Shown here piece by piece: positions 51,862 to 61,089 of a stretch of 64,000 nucleotides of DNA. The notes under the pieces were generated by a model. It worked only from the letters and a program-made list of their open reading frames with translations. It was not told where the DNA came from and ran no database searches. A program made the position numbers and the translations under genes. The stretch's first letter is position 1, and each line of letters opens with the position of its first letter. This DNA comes from Roseivirga pacifica (GTDB lineage: Bacteria; Bacteroidota; Bacteroidia; Cytophagales; Cyclobacteriaceae): positions 308,501 through 372,500 of the forward strand of contig NZ_FOIR01000004.1 of NCBI RefSeq assembly GCF_900111145.1, written 5' to 3'.

Positions 51862-54800
51862 TTAAAAATCGTAACCAAAAGACAACTGGAATTGTGGACT
51901 TAAGAATTCAAAATTTCTAATCGGAAAGGCTAAGTCTACTCTAGAGAAAAATCCGAGGAACATGGTTCTCATACCAACACCAGTACTCTGCAACCATGGG
52001 TTATTAAAGTTATTGAGCACTGCCGAAAAAGGTGATCCATCGGTACTTACTTCTTCAATATTCAGGTTGTTTTGCTCTTCAAATGGAGATAGATCATCCC
52101 ATGCCGAACCTATATCGTAAAAAGTAATAACTTGAAGATTGCGCAAGAAGTTAGACCTCAACTCACTATTATTTAATAATTGATTAATTGGGAATCTAAT
52201 TTCAGCACTAGCAGACAACACATTTCTTCCTTGGAAAGTATTGTAGTCGTACCCCCTTAGGTTAACGAACTCCAAAAACAGCACATCGCTATTATCATAC
52301 AGCGTGGTAAAGTATAAAGGGTCGGTTTCATCGCCACTTCCCTCGGTACTGTTAAACGCCCAGTTATCTACACCTCCCAATAAATATTGTTTTGGTGCAC
52401 CTCCAAAGTAGCTTCCATAATGAACTCTACCCGCCAAAAGAATCCCTTTTGTCAATCGCTGGTAATGGCGAACATCTAGTTCAACATTACTAAAGCCCAC
52501 AGCGGCATCATTCAACTTGGCATGCGTTTCAAACGTAACTTTAGCTCGTGTTCCTTCATGAATATTAGTACCAGTAACCACACTATTATCGTATACAAAA
52601 CCCGCACTAAACCCAACGTATCTGCGCTTAACATCGGCAATAAACTGACTTGGCGTATTTGCCGGAACCAGCAAAGCAGGGTTATTATCCAAAAACCTAG
52701 TTTGGGTATAGAATGGATTAAACTGAAACCTTAAACGTTGAGTAAACGGATAGCCAAAACCCAACTCAAATCTGTCCTTAAAATACTTTTGATCAAAATC
52801 GGGGTTACTCTGGCTAGAGCGCACAATTGCTTCGCGATAATACTGTGCATGAAAATCGATTCTGTGTTTGAGGTATTCATACTTACCAAACACATCGTAG
52901 CCATCATTAAAGCTCCATGGTATTAACATACCACCGCTAAAACGATGATCCTCCAGAAAATCATTCATATCAATTTCCACCCACTGAGAGAAAGACCTAA
53001 TCTCATCAATTGCAAACGAGGTTACAATATTGTTCGTTTGCATTCTGTTTTGGTAATCGTACGGTCCAGTGGTAGCGTTTTGAAGCTTGGTGTTTTGATA
53101 GATGTTTAAGAAAGACCTACCGGTAGATTGACGCTCTTCAGCCACAGGCCGCTCAAACTGATAGTCTTTAGTATTAACCTTAGATGCATTTTTAAAACTA
53201 TAGTTCTCAGTATTTATAGCATTCGCTCTTACAGAGTCCAAAAACAACATCTTTTTCTCTTCTACCGGCTCAGGTTCATCCGGTAAAGTATCTCCTAAGC
53301 TTCTGTTTTCAAGTAGCCTCTTCCTTCTTATTTCGGCCAATAGCTTGGAGGTTTCTTGCGCCTTTCTAGGTGTTACAGGAGTAAAAACAGACTCAGAAGC
53401 TGTAAATGATTGCAAGAAAATAGCATCGCGGCTATTATTGGTGCTCACATATGCCAGTCTATTGTTCTCTGCATCGTAGGTAAAATGCTTCATGCCAAAA
53501 GCAAAATTGCTTATCTGGGTAGTTAGGCTATCCCTTAGGCTAAACTTGTACAGGTTATTAATGCCTTGCTGATCACTCAAATACAAAACATCCCGATCAA
53601 CAGATATTTCAGCGCTTAAATCTAAAGCCAAGGAGTTGGTGATCTTACCAAAAACACTGTCGGGATAATCCAAACTGTAGGTAAACAGGTTAAACTTATT
53701 TACTTCTACTTCCGAAATTTTCTCTGGGCCTTGAACAAACACACTATCACTTGGTCTGTTTGAGCTTAAAATAATCTGATTGGAGCCTGGGAAGAACGAG
53801 ATATCACGCTCATCGTAACTATCGTCTGTAATTCGCCTTACCTGACCGCGCACTATGTTATAAATGTAGGCATCGCTTATTCCATTGTAAGCCCCAGTAA
53901 GTACTGCCTGCCTTCCTCCCGGTTTAAAATCAAAGCTTTGCACATCGGTAACAACAGGAATATTAATTACCTGCTCACCTTTAACACCCAGCCTCTTTAC
54001 CGCGAGTACATTATTTCCATTCTCGCTGTAAACAACACCTAGTGTAGTGCTATCTGCCCAACTCAAAATTGGGTAGTGCGTATCAACTTCCTGATTAATA
54101 ATTCTAAAGCCACCTTCATAAACCACCTTTTCTCGCTGACTTTGCATGTCAATTACGCGAACTTCAAACCTTCCATTTTTTGCAGCGGTATAAGCCAGGT
54201 GCTTTCCACCCGGGCTAAACTTAATACTCGTATAGTCTTCTGCCTTCTTATTATTACCTGTAAGCATAAACTCTTCATTCGGCTGGTTGTATGCCTCAAG
54301 TAAGTTCACATGCATATTGCTGTAAAAAGTACGCCATTCGAGCATAAAGCGGTTAAACGGCACCCCTAGTGTTCTGGAAACACTTGTCTCTTCATCGCGC
54401 AAAATTCTTGCTAGGTTAAGAACATTCGAGACACTGCGCTGACCATATTTTTGAACCACATAATTCCAAATAGAACGTCCTATCAGCTCATTCATTTCGG
54501 GGCTTAGTCTGGCAAACTTATCTACTTGGTTATGGTACACATACTCGCGCACGGCATCGTCCATTTCTTTATCCCAACCATAGGCGATATAACTTGCCAC
54601 ACCTGTAGTAAACCAGCGGGGTATTGGTGTTGAAAATGCGCTCTGAAACATCTCAGCAATATTGCCACCATATAGCATCTCCTGAATAAGCATGTCGGAA
54701 ATACTAAAAACTGCCTTTTTCTTAAACGAAGCCAAGTCTCCTGAATAGGCTATTTCAACCTGTGACTTAACAAAGTTGGTCTGTCCGCCTACACTAAAAT

Positions 54801-55137
54801 CGTTACCGCGAATACCAACATTACTTTGTTGCTTATCTATAATGGAATTGTAAAGAAAAACCCTTGTGCGTGCATAAGGAAAATACCCTATGGTTTCTGT
54901 AATCCTACTAAACTGATCTTCAAGAAACTCAGAGGTTAGTTTAGCCAACTCTTCTCCCCCCTGATAGTAGTAAACCTCATAGTTTTCTGACTGGTAATAT
55001 TTCCAATCGAAACTTTTATACTGAATACGGTTTTTATCGAACCGTTCTTTATAGGCCTGCCCCCGAGCGTGGTTTAATTGAATCGAAAAAAATACTACCG
55101 TTAAAAGTAGACTAGTCGTTAGTTGGCGTTTTAGCAT
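51862..55137 (-). CDS. Large outer-membrane protein: gluzincin-like, TolB-like propeller and Omp85-type barrel domains
   Basis: The product of about 1091 aa has a signal peptide (LLLTVVFFSIQLNHARGQ, ending near 27). Residues about 30-260 resemble the peptidase-MA type metalloprotease domain, with catalytic site residues changed: HExxH reads QEMLY at 152-156, and the WxxEGxAxY motif reads WFTTGVASY at 175-183. Next comes a TolB/WD40-like propeller (about 290-600, repeats such as SIKFSPGGKHLAYTAAKNG and FKPGGRQAVLTGAYNG). The rest (about 720-1091) is an outer-membrane barrel of the BamA/surface-antigen type ending in QFQLSFGYDF. The ATG at 55137 avoids overlap with the upstream oxidoreductase. 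Role unknown; protein binding at the outer membrane is likely. Confidence 0.82.
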   Translation of the reverse strand: MLKRQLTTSLLLTVVFFSIQLNHARGQAYKERFDKNRIQYKSFDWKYYQSENYEVYYYQGGEELAKLTSEFLEDQFSRITETIGYFPYARTRVFLYNSIIDKQQSNVGIRGNDFSVGGQTNFVKSQVEIAYSGDLASFKKKAVFSISDMLIQEMLYGGNIAEMFQSAFSTPIPRWFTTGVASYIAYGWDKEMDDAVREYVYHNQVDKFARLSPEMNELIGRSIWNYVVQKYGQRSVSNVLNLARILRDEETSVSRTLGVPFNRFMLEWRTFYSNMHVNLLEAYNQPNEEFMLTGNNKKAEDYTSIKFSPGGKHLAYTAAKNGRFEVRVIDMQSQREKVVYEGGFRIINQEVDTHYPILSWADSTTLGVVYSENGNNVLAVKRLGVKGEQVINIPVVTDVQSFDFKPGGRQAVLTGAYNGISDAYIYNIVRGQVRRITDDSYDERDISFFPGSNQIILSSNRPSDSVFVQGPEKISEVEVNKFNLFTYSLDYPDSVFGKITNSLALDLSAEISVDRDVLYLSDQQGINNLYKFSLRDSLTTQISNFAFGMKHFTYDAENNRLAYVSTNNSRDAIFLQSFTASESVFTPVTPRKAQETSKLLAEIRRKRLLENRSLGDTLPDEPEPVEEKKMLFLDSVRANAINTENYSFKNASKVNTKDYQFERPVAEERQSTGRSFLNIYQNTKLQNATTGPYDYQNRMQTNNIVTSFAIDEIRSFSQWVEIDMNDFLEDHRFSGGMLIPWSFNDGYDVFGKYEYLKHRIDFHAQYYREAIVRSSQSNPDFDQKYFKDRFELGFGYPFTQRLRFQFNPFYTQTRFLDNNPALLVPANTPSQFIADVKRRYVGFSAGFVYDNSVVTGTNIHEGTRAKVTFETHAKLNDAAVGFSNVELDVRHYQRLTKGILLAGRVHYGSYFGGAPKQYLLGGVDNWAFNSTEGSGDETDPLYFTTLYDNSDVLFLEFVNLRGYDYNTFQGRNVLSASAEIRFPINQLLNNSELRSNFLRNLQVITFYDIGSAWDDLSPFEEQNNLNIEEVSTDGSPFSAVLNNFNNPWLQSTGVGMRTMFLGFFSRVDLAFPIRNFEFLSPQFQLSFGYDF

Positions 55138-55156
55138 AAGCCGCTGAAATAGAGTT

Positions 55157-56215
55157 TTAAAATAACGAAAAAAACCGCTCGATATTGACCTCATCCTCAA
55201 GATTAGTATTTCCTTCCATCCATTGCGCAAATTGGTTGGCATAAAACGGTGCTAAAGACACGCCTTTTGCCCCCAACCCATTAAAAACATAAACACATTT
55301 ATGCTCTGGGTGTTTTCCCAAGAAAGGCCGCCTATCCTTAGTAGCGGGCCTAACACCAGCCTTTTGGTCAGTTACTTTATACCTAAACTTCACCAAACCA
55401 CTCAGTTTATCTATTAACTGAGTTTTAGCCCTAAGGGTTGGTGCTTCATTTAAATTTTGATGCTCATAGGTAGCTCCAACTTTACATTTCCCACCACCTA
55501 GTGGTACAACAAATACACCTCGGTTGTAAATCACCCTCTGTTCTTGCTCGCTTTCCACATCCAAAAACAGCAGTTCACCCTTTACCGGGCTAAGCGGTAA
55601 CCATTTAAAAAACGGATTCTCCTCCAACAATCTACCGTCACAAAATACAATCTTTTTGGCGCTTATTCCCTTGTAGGAAACTCCATTATCCTCAAGCTCC
55701 AGTGCATCAAAATCGAAAGTATCGTTAACCAACAACTCCTTATTAGCCAAGTACTCCTCGTAAGCAGCAATAAACTCCGCAGTCTTTAAATACCCAGACT
55801 TCTTCAGTAATATCCCCCCGAATTCATCTTGCACATGGTGCCCGAACCCCGGCTTTTGATAAACCTTTTCAATATAAGGAGCATAGTCCGACTCGGCACT
55901 TTTACCCATCCACTCATTCTGTTCTTCAATAGAATAAAACGGACGATAAATTGGTGTTTCAACCAAGAAGTCAGTCTTAAGCTTTCGCTCCAAACCTCGG
56001 TAGAATGGGATAAGATAATCAAACAACCGATCACAGTGCCAAGTTTTCACCATCTTTCGCCCTGTAATCGGGTTGAAAAGGCCTCCTGCCACTTTAGAGG
56101 AGTTAGATAAACTGGCATCGGAAACCACTTTAACTGAAAGCCCAATATTCAATAAATGCTCGGCAAGCACACTGCCAGCCAGCCCCTGCCCCACTATAAG
56201 GTAATCAACCTGCAT
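55157..56215 (-). CDS. FAD-dependent oxidoreductase (DAO family)
   Basis: A 352-aa flavoenzyme with the N-terminal dinucleotide-binding motif DYLIVGQGLAGSVLAEHLL (GxGxxG near residues 9-14), the DAO-type substrate domain, and the C-terminal FAD segment KCVYVFNGLGAKGVSLAPFYA (about 310-330). The family includes glycine oxidase, D-amino acid dehydrogenase and MnmC-type C-terminal domains, so the substrate is not defined. It is 19 bases upstream of the barrel gene on the same strand, so the two may share an mRNA. It is divergent from the MBL hydrolase gene; no TAnnTTTG box is evident in the 76-base gap. Length is normal for the family. Confidence 0.85.
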   Translation of the reverse strand: MQVDYLIVGQGLAGSVLAEHLLNIGLSVKVVSDASLSNSSKVAGGLFNPITGRKMVKTWHCDRLFDYLIPFYRGLERKLKTDFLVETPIYRPFYSIEEQNEWMGKSAESDYAPYIEKVYQKPGFGHHVQDEFGGILLKKSGYLKTAEFIAAYEEYLANKELLVNDTFDFDALELEDNGVSYKGISAKKIVFCDGRLLEENPFFKWLPLSPVKGELLFLDVESEQEQRVIYNRGVFVVPLGGGKCKVGATYEHQNLNEAPTLRAKTQLIDKLSGLVKFRYKVTDQKAGVRPATKDRRPFLGKHPEHKCVYVFNGLGAKGVSLAPFYANQFAQWMEGNTNLEDEVNIERFFSLF

Positions 56216-56291
56216 AAAGCGAAATTAATCCAACTAAGTTTGAAAAAGGCGATTATTACATGAAATTTGGCCTATAAATTTTAAGACAACA

Positions 56292-56936
56292 ATGATTGAA
56301 ATTGAGCAATTTACATTTAATCCATTTATGGAAAACACCTATGTGCTTTACGATGAAACCAAAGAAGCCGTAATTATAGACCCAGGCTGTTACGATCCTC
56401 GAGAGCACAAAGAATTGCTAGATTTTGTTGTCGAGAAGACATTAAAGGTGAAATACATACTGAATACACATGGGCATATAGACCATGTGTTAGGCAATTA
56501 CTTTGCGAAAACACATTTTGGCGTTGACCTATTAATTGGCAAAGAAGACTTGCAAACGCTTAAGTCTGTAGAAGTGTATGCCGCAAACTATGGCTTTCAA
56601 GGATACCAGGCTACAGAGCCAGATCAGTTACTCGACACAACGGACATAATCAAATTCGGCAATAGCTCACTCAACATACTGTTTGTTCCAGGGCACGCAC
56701 CTGGGCACATTGCGTTTTACCCAACCGACAAATCTTTCATTATTGGTGGAGATGTACTTTTTCAAGGAAGCATAGGCAGAACCGACCTCCCTGGAGGAGA
56801 TTTCGACACACTAATCAACAGTATTCATACCGAATTCTTTAAATTCCCAGATAGCACCGTGGTACACCCCGGCCATGGCGAAGCAACCACTATTGGGGAA
56901 GAAAAAGTATCTAACCCCTTCTGTGCGCTCAAATAA
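56292..56936 (+). CDS. MBL-fold metallo-hydrolase (glyoxalase II-like)
   Basis: A 214-aa metallo-beta-lactamase fold enzyme. The metal-binding motif THGHIDH spans residues 59-65 (HxHxDH intact), with further ligands in FVPGHAPGHI near 136, GGDVLF near 155 and HPGHGE near 195. This matches hydroxyacylglutathione-hydrolase-like proteins that hydrolyse thioesters; in Bacteroidota the physiological thiol is not known. Its stop shares one base with the pssA start (TAATG), so translation is coupled. It leads the rightward group with pssA, porU, porV and the M16 gene. Confidence 0.92.
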   Translation: MIEIEQFTFNPFMENTYVLYDETKEAVIIDPGCYDPREHKELLDFVVEKTLKVKYILNTHGHIDHVLGNYFAKTHFGVDLLIGKEDLQTLKSVEVYAANYGFQGYQATEPDQLLDTTDIIKFGNSSLNILFVPGHAPGHIAFYPTDKSFIIGGDVLFQGSIGRTDLPGGDFDTLINSIHTEFFKFPDSTVVHPGHGEATTIGEEKVSNPFCALK

Positions 56937-57640
56937 TGAACTGGTTAAAAAGAAACATACCTAACGCTTTTACGCTGGGCAACCTAACGCTGGGTGTGCT
57001 CGGCATTTACTTTTTACTTACTAACCCCAGCCAGTACGCAGATAAAATTCATTACTTCGTGTTTATAGCTGCATTTTTCGATCTGCTTGATGGGCTTGTG
57101 GCGCGCCTGCTCAAGGTGCAGTCTCCGCTGGGGGCACAGTTAGATTCACTGGCCGATCTAATCACTTTTGGAGTTTTGCCGGGTTTCATTTACCTGAACT
57201 ACACCAGTGCAGAAACCTTCGGGTTTCTAGTACTCCTAATACCCGTATGTTCTGCCATCAGGCTTGGTGTCTTCAACCTAGACGACAGCCAGAAAACGGT
57301 ATTCAAGGGTATTTCAACCACCGCGCATGGCATTTTCGCGGCAACAATCCCGTTTTTGTTTCACCACACTGAGGGTGCGTTTTCACAGATATTTTATGGC
57401 AACACCATTGCGCTAGTAGCACTAAGTTGGTTCTTCTCATTCTTACTGGTTTCCAAACTCCGAATGATCTCATTTAAATTTGAGGGCTTCGGAATAGGCG
57501 CAAACTGGGACCGCTATCTTCTGATTGTAGGAAGTGCCGCCCTATTCGCGGTGTTTGGTCTAGCAGGCTCTCCTTACATTATGCTGCTGTATATTTCCCT
57601 ATCTACAATTGGGCATTTTAAATCCTCAGTGCATTCATAA
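56936..57640 (+). CDS. pssA: CDP-diacylglycerol-serine O-phosphatidyltransferase
   Basis: PssA makes phosphatidylserine from CDP-diacylglycerol and L-serine, the entry to phosphatidylethanolamine. The 234-aa membrane protein has about seven segments and the CDP-alcohol phosphatidyltransferase motif DGxxAR(x8)GxxxDxxxD at residues 52-74 (Asp52, Gly53, Ala56, Arg57, Gly66, Asp70, Asp74), intact. The opening MNWLKRNIPNAFTLGNLTLGV is typical of PssA. The start overlaps the MBL gene by one base. porU starts about 28 bases after its stop, on the same strand. Confidence 0.92.
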   Translation: MNWLKRNIPNAFTLGNLTLGVLGIYFLLTNPSQYADKIHYFVFIAAFFDLLDGLVARLLKVQSPLGAQLDSLADLITFGVLPGFIYLNYTSAETFGFLVLLIPVCSAIRLGVFNLDDSQKTVFKGISTTAHGIFAATIPFLFHHTEGAFSQIFYGNTIALVALSWFFSFLLVSKLRMISFKFEGFGIGANWDRYLLIVGSAALFAVFGLAGSPYIMLLYISLSTIGHFKSSVHS

Positions 57641-57668
57641 TTCCGTTGAGACCAATACGTTCACTATA

Positions 57669-60600
57669 TTGGGTTCCAAACTAACTAACTTGCTTCGCAA
57701 AGCGCTTCTTATACTAATTATTGCCACTATTTCTGTGCAAATCCATGCACAGCAGAGCAGCGTTTTAGCCACTGGAAGGTGGGTGAAAATGAGGTTTGAA
57801 AGCCCTGGAGTCTATAAAATCGACTTCAAACTTTTGACCGAAATGGGCTTCTCCCCTAGTCAGGTCGACCCAAAAAAGCTAGCGATTTATGGTAATCAAG
57901 GAGGCATGCTACCACAAGCAAACAGTGCTTATCGCCCAGCCGACCTTGAAGAAATTGCCATTTGGGTTGAAGGCGAAAACGACAACGTTTTTAATGATGG
58001 CGACTACCTACTGTTTTATGTAGGCATGGTTGACAAGCTGCATTTCGATGCAAACAGCAAACAATTCAACGTAGAAAAAAATCTCTATACACAAGATATT
58101 TTCTACTTTCTAACGGAGAAAGAGAGCGAAGGAAAGCGCATTCAAGACAACCCGAATTTAGGCACTGACTACCCTGCTTACAACTGGCACAATCGCCTTG
58201 TTCACCACGAACAAGACCTGATAAACTTATTGCAATCTGGCAGAGAATGGTTTGGAGAAAACCTCGGTGCACAAACCTCTCGTACCTTTCCAATTGACAA
58301 CACGCAACTGGTTAGCGGCACAATAAAGCTTCAGTTAACTGCCATTGCACAGTCTTATAATACCTCAAGCCTTAGTGTTAGACTTGGCGAAGCCAACGTT
58401 GGAAGCTTAGGCTTTGATGCGATTCCAAATACGCAGTACGGTATTAAAGCTAACGAGCAAATATTCAAGGGAGAAGTTACCCTCAATGGAAACGAGAGCA
58501 GTCTGGACTTACAGTTAGATTATGACAAAAACGGAGCTTCGAATGCCATTGCCTACCTTGACAAGTTCCTTGTTGACATCCCCACACGAAACACCTTTTC
58601 ACAAGAACAATTAAGCTTTAGAAACTCTGAAAGCATAGACAATGGACTTTCTACATTTCAAGTTGAAACGGACAACCAAAATGCTGTGGTTTGGAACATT
58701 ACCGAACACGGCAACAGCCTTAACCAATCCTTTGAAAGGACGGCAAACAATATCACATTCGGAGATTTTTCTTCAACGTTACAAAGCTATGTAATCTTCG
58801 ACCCAGCCAACTTACCGGCACCTTTGGCATACGAAATTCAGGAAAATCAGGATTTACATAGCAAGCTTAACACTGAGTTGCTCATTATTAGCCACGAGAA
58901 TTTCATAGCTCAGGCGCAACGCATTGCACAGTTCAGAAGTGTTAACAGTGGGGTCAACTCAACCATTGTCACCCCAGAAGAAATCTATAATGAGTTCAGC
59001 TCGGGTAGACCAGATGTAACCGCTATTCGTGACTACATTCGACACCTTTATGCAAATGGCTCATTAAAGTATGTGCTGCTATTCGGAAAAGGCTCTTACG
59101 ACTACCAAAACAAGGTGACCGACAACAGCAATTTGGTGCTAACATATGAGTCTCGTAATTCAATCCATCCACTACTCACTTATTCCTCTGACGATTTCTT
59201 TGGCTTTATGGAGGAGAGCGAAGGTGAATGGGCCGAGTCAACCGCTGGCGACCACACACTTGAAATCGGCATCGGAAGAATCCCGATTACAGACATAAAT
59301 CAAGCAAAGTTTTTTGTAGATAAATGGATTAACTACCAAACCAATCCAGAAACCAAGGGGACCTGGCGGCAAGAAGTTGTGTTTGTAGCTGATGACGGGG
59401 ATGGCAACTTACACAGTCGTGATGCGGACTTTTTAGCCGGATTGGTGGAAGATGATTTTATTGACTTTCAGGTTAACAAGCTCTACTTGGACAGTTACTT
59501 TCAAGAGCAATTACCCAACGGAGAAAAATCACCAGATGCTGAACAGGCCTTGTTAGAGGCGGTAAATAACGGTTCTTTGGTCATCAACTTTACTGGCCAT
59601 GGTGCTGAGTCTGGTTGGATGCAAGAACGCATTCTAACATTCGACTTGATGAACCAGTGGACCAACCCAAACAAGCTGCCTTTTTTGGTTACCGCTACCT
59701 GCGAATTCGGCAGAAACGATGACCCTCAAGTTTTCTCCGGTGCTGAAAACCTTCTGTTTAAAGAGGTAGGAGGTGCAATTGGCTTGGTTACAACTGCCCG
59801 TCCTGTTTTCTCCAGCTCTAACTTTAGCTTAAATCAGGCCATTTATGCCAAAATGTTCAAGAAGGAAAACGGCAGTTATCCAACCTTGGGAGAGATAATT
59901 CAATACACCAAAAACAATAGTTTGGAGGGAAGTTTGAACAGAAACTTTATTTTGCTGGGAGACCCTAGCATGACACTGGCTTACCCGAATAAAGAGGTAC
60001 AGTTAACGAGTGTAAACGGAATTAATACCGAAACACAGCTCGACACCTTAAGCGCTTTTGAGCAAGTTATGTTTACTGGAGAAATCCAACAGCAAAGCAT
60101 GGTTGATAATCAGTTTAACGGCACGCTATATTACCAGTTATTGGACAAACCTCAGCCTCAGCAAACCTTAGGCAACGGAAGTCCACAGTTCAACTTTTCA
60201 GAACAAAACCATACGCTTTTTAAGGGTTCGGCTAGTATTACCAATGGGCAGTTCCAAGCCAGCTTTGTGGTTCCCAAAAACATCGACTATCAATATGGAA
60301 ATGGGAAGATTCGATTCTACGCAGTTTCAAACAATCAGTCAGAAGATGCTATTGGCGGGTCAAAAGACATCATAATAGGAGGTACCGGAACAAATGTTAC
60401 TACAGACCTAACGCCACCAAGCATCGAACTTGCTTTGAATGACTTTGAAGCACCCTACCAAACCAGCTATCAAGGCAATGTGTTGCTCCTCGCTCGTTTA
60501 TCAGACGAAAGCGGAATAAACATTTCAAATTTAGGCTTTGGACAAAACATTAACCTAATCATTAACGATTCTGCCTCCTATACCCTTAATGATTATTTCA

Positions 60601-61058
60601 TTTCAGAGAAAGACGATTTTTCTCGCGGCACCATTAGTTTCCCACTGAATAATCTAGCACCAGGTTCCAATATCCTTCACCTTAAAGCTTGGGACAATTT
60701 CGGTAATTCCAATACAGCATCCATCGAGGTGATTATTAAAGAAAATTCTTCGGCTTTAACTGAAATAAAGAACTACCCGAACCCGTTAGAGTCAGAGACT
60801 CACTTTCTAATTGAGCACACACTGATTGGGGAAAATGTGGATGTAAAGATTGAAATCCTTACCCTAAACGGACAACCGGTTACCGCCTTTGGAGAATCCT
60901 TTATCAATGCAGAACGTGTTCTGTCTGTCCCTTGGACATCGGTAAATAATGAAGGCACTCAATTGGAAAAGGGATTGTATATTTACAACGTTCATATTCG
61001 CTCAAACACTACCGAAAAAGCAGGTTCGATGCGAAAAAAACTCGTAATTTCATATTAA
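57669..61058 (+). CDS. porU: Type IX secretion sortase PorU
   Basis: PorU is the outer-membrane-associated gingipain-type peptidase (family C25) that cuts off the C-terminal signal of type IX cargo and attaches it to lipopolysaccharide. The product of about 1129 aa has a signal peptide (ALLILIIATISVQIHAQ, ending near 28), N-terminal beta domains, and the C25 domain with the catalytic His644 in FTGHGAESGW and Cys678 in TATCEFGRND. Its own C-terminal beta-sandwich ends in KLVISY. The start is uncertain: TTG at 57669 (preferred) or TTG at 57609, which overlaps pssA; no ATG fits before the signal peptide. porV follows 31 bases later. Confidence 0.93.
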   Translation: MGSKLTNLLRKALLILIIATISVQIHAQQSSVLATGRWVKMRFESPGVYKIDFKLLTEMGFSPSQVDPKKLAIYGNQGGMLPQANSAYRPADLEEIAIWVEGENDNVFNDGDYLLFYVGMVDKLHFDANSKQFNVEKNLYTQDIFYFLTEKESEGKRIQDNPNLGTDYPAYNWHNRLVHHEQDLINLLQSGREWFGENLGAQTSRTFPIDNTQLVSGTIKLQLTAIAQSYNTSSLSVRLGEANVGSLGFDAIPNTQYGIKANEQIFKGEVTLNGNESSLDLQLDYDKNGASNAIAYLDKFLVDIPTRNTFSQEQLSFRNSESIDNGLSTFQVETDNQNAVVWNITEHGNSLNQSFERTANNITFGDFSSTLQSYVIFDPANLPAPLAYEIQENQDLHSKLNTELLIISHENFIAQAQRIAQFRSVNSGVNSTIVTPEEIYNEFSSGRPDVTAIRDYIRHLYANGSLKYVLLFGKGSYDYQNKVTDNSNLVLTYESRNSIHPLLTYSSDDFFGFMEESEGEWAESTAGDHTLEIGIGRIPITDINQAKFFVDKWINYQTNPETKGTWRQEVVFVADDGDGNLHSRDADFLAGLVEDDFIDFQVNKLYLDSYFQEQLPNGEKSPDAEQALLEAVNNGSLVINFTGHGAESGWMQERILTFDLMNQWTNPNKLPFLVTATCEFGRNDDPQVFSGAENLLFKEVGGAIGLVTTARPVFSSSNFSLNQAIYAKMFKKENGSYPTLGEIIQYTKNNSLEGSLNRNFILLGDPSMTLAYPNKEVQLTSVNGINTETQLDTLSAFEQVMFTGEIQQQSMVDNQFNGTLYYQLLDKPQPQQTLGNGSPQFNFSEQNHTLFKGSASITNGQFQASFVVPKNIDYQYGNGKIRFYAVSNNQSEDAIGGSKDIIIGGTGTNVTTDLTPPSIELALNDFEAPYQTSYQGNVLLLARLSDESGINISNLGFGQNINLIINDSASYTLNDYFISEKDDFSRGTISFPLNNLAPGSNILHLKAWDNFGNSNTASIEVIIKENSSALTEIKNYPNPLESETHFLIEHTLIGENVDVKIEILTLNGQPVTAFGESFINAERVLSVPWTSVNNEGTQLEKGLYIYNVHIRSNTTEKAGSMRKKLVISY

Positions 61059-61069
61059 CCAGATATAAG

Positions 61070-61077
61070 TATCTTTG
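61070..61077 (+). promoter_or_regulatory. -7 promoter box before porV
   Basis: TATCTTTG matches TAnnTTTG in the porU-porV gap and ends 12 bases before the ATG at 61090. It overlaps the alternative TTG start at 61075, which argues for the ATG. porV may thus have its own promoter besides read-through. Confidence 0.45.
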
Positions 61078-61089
61078 AACAAAAATTTC

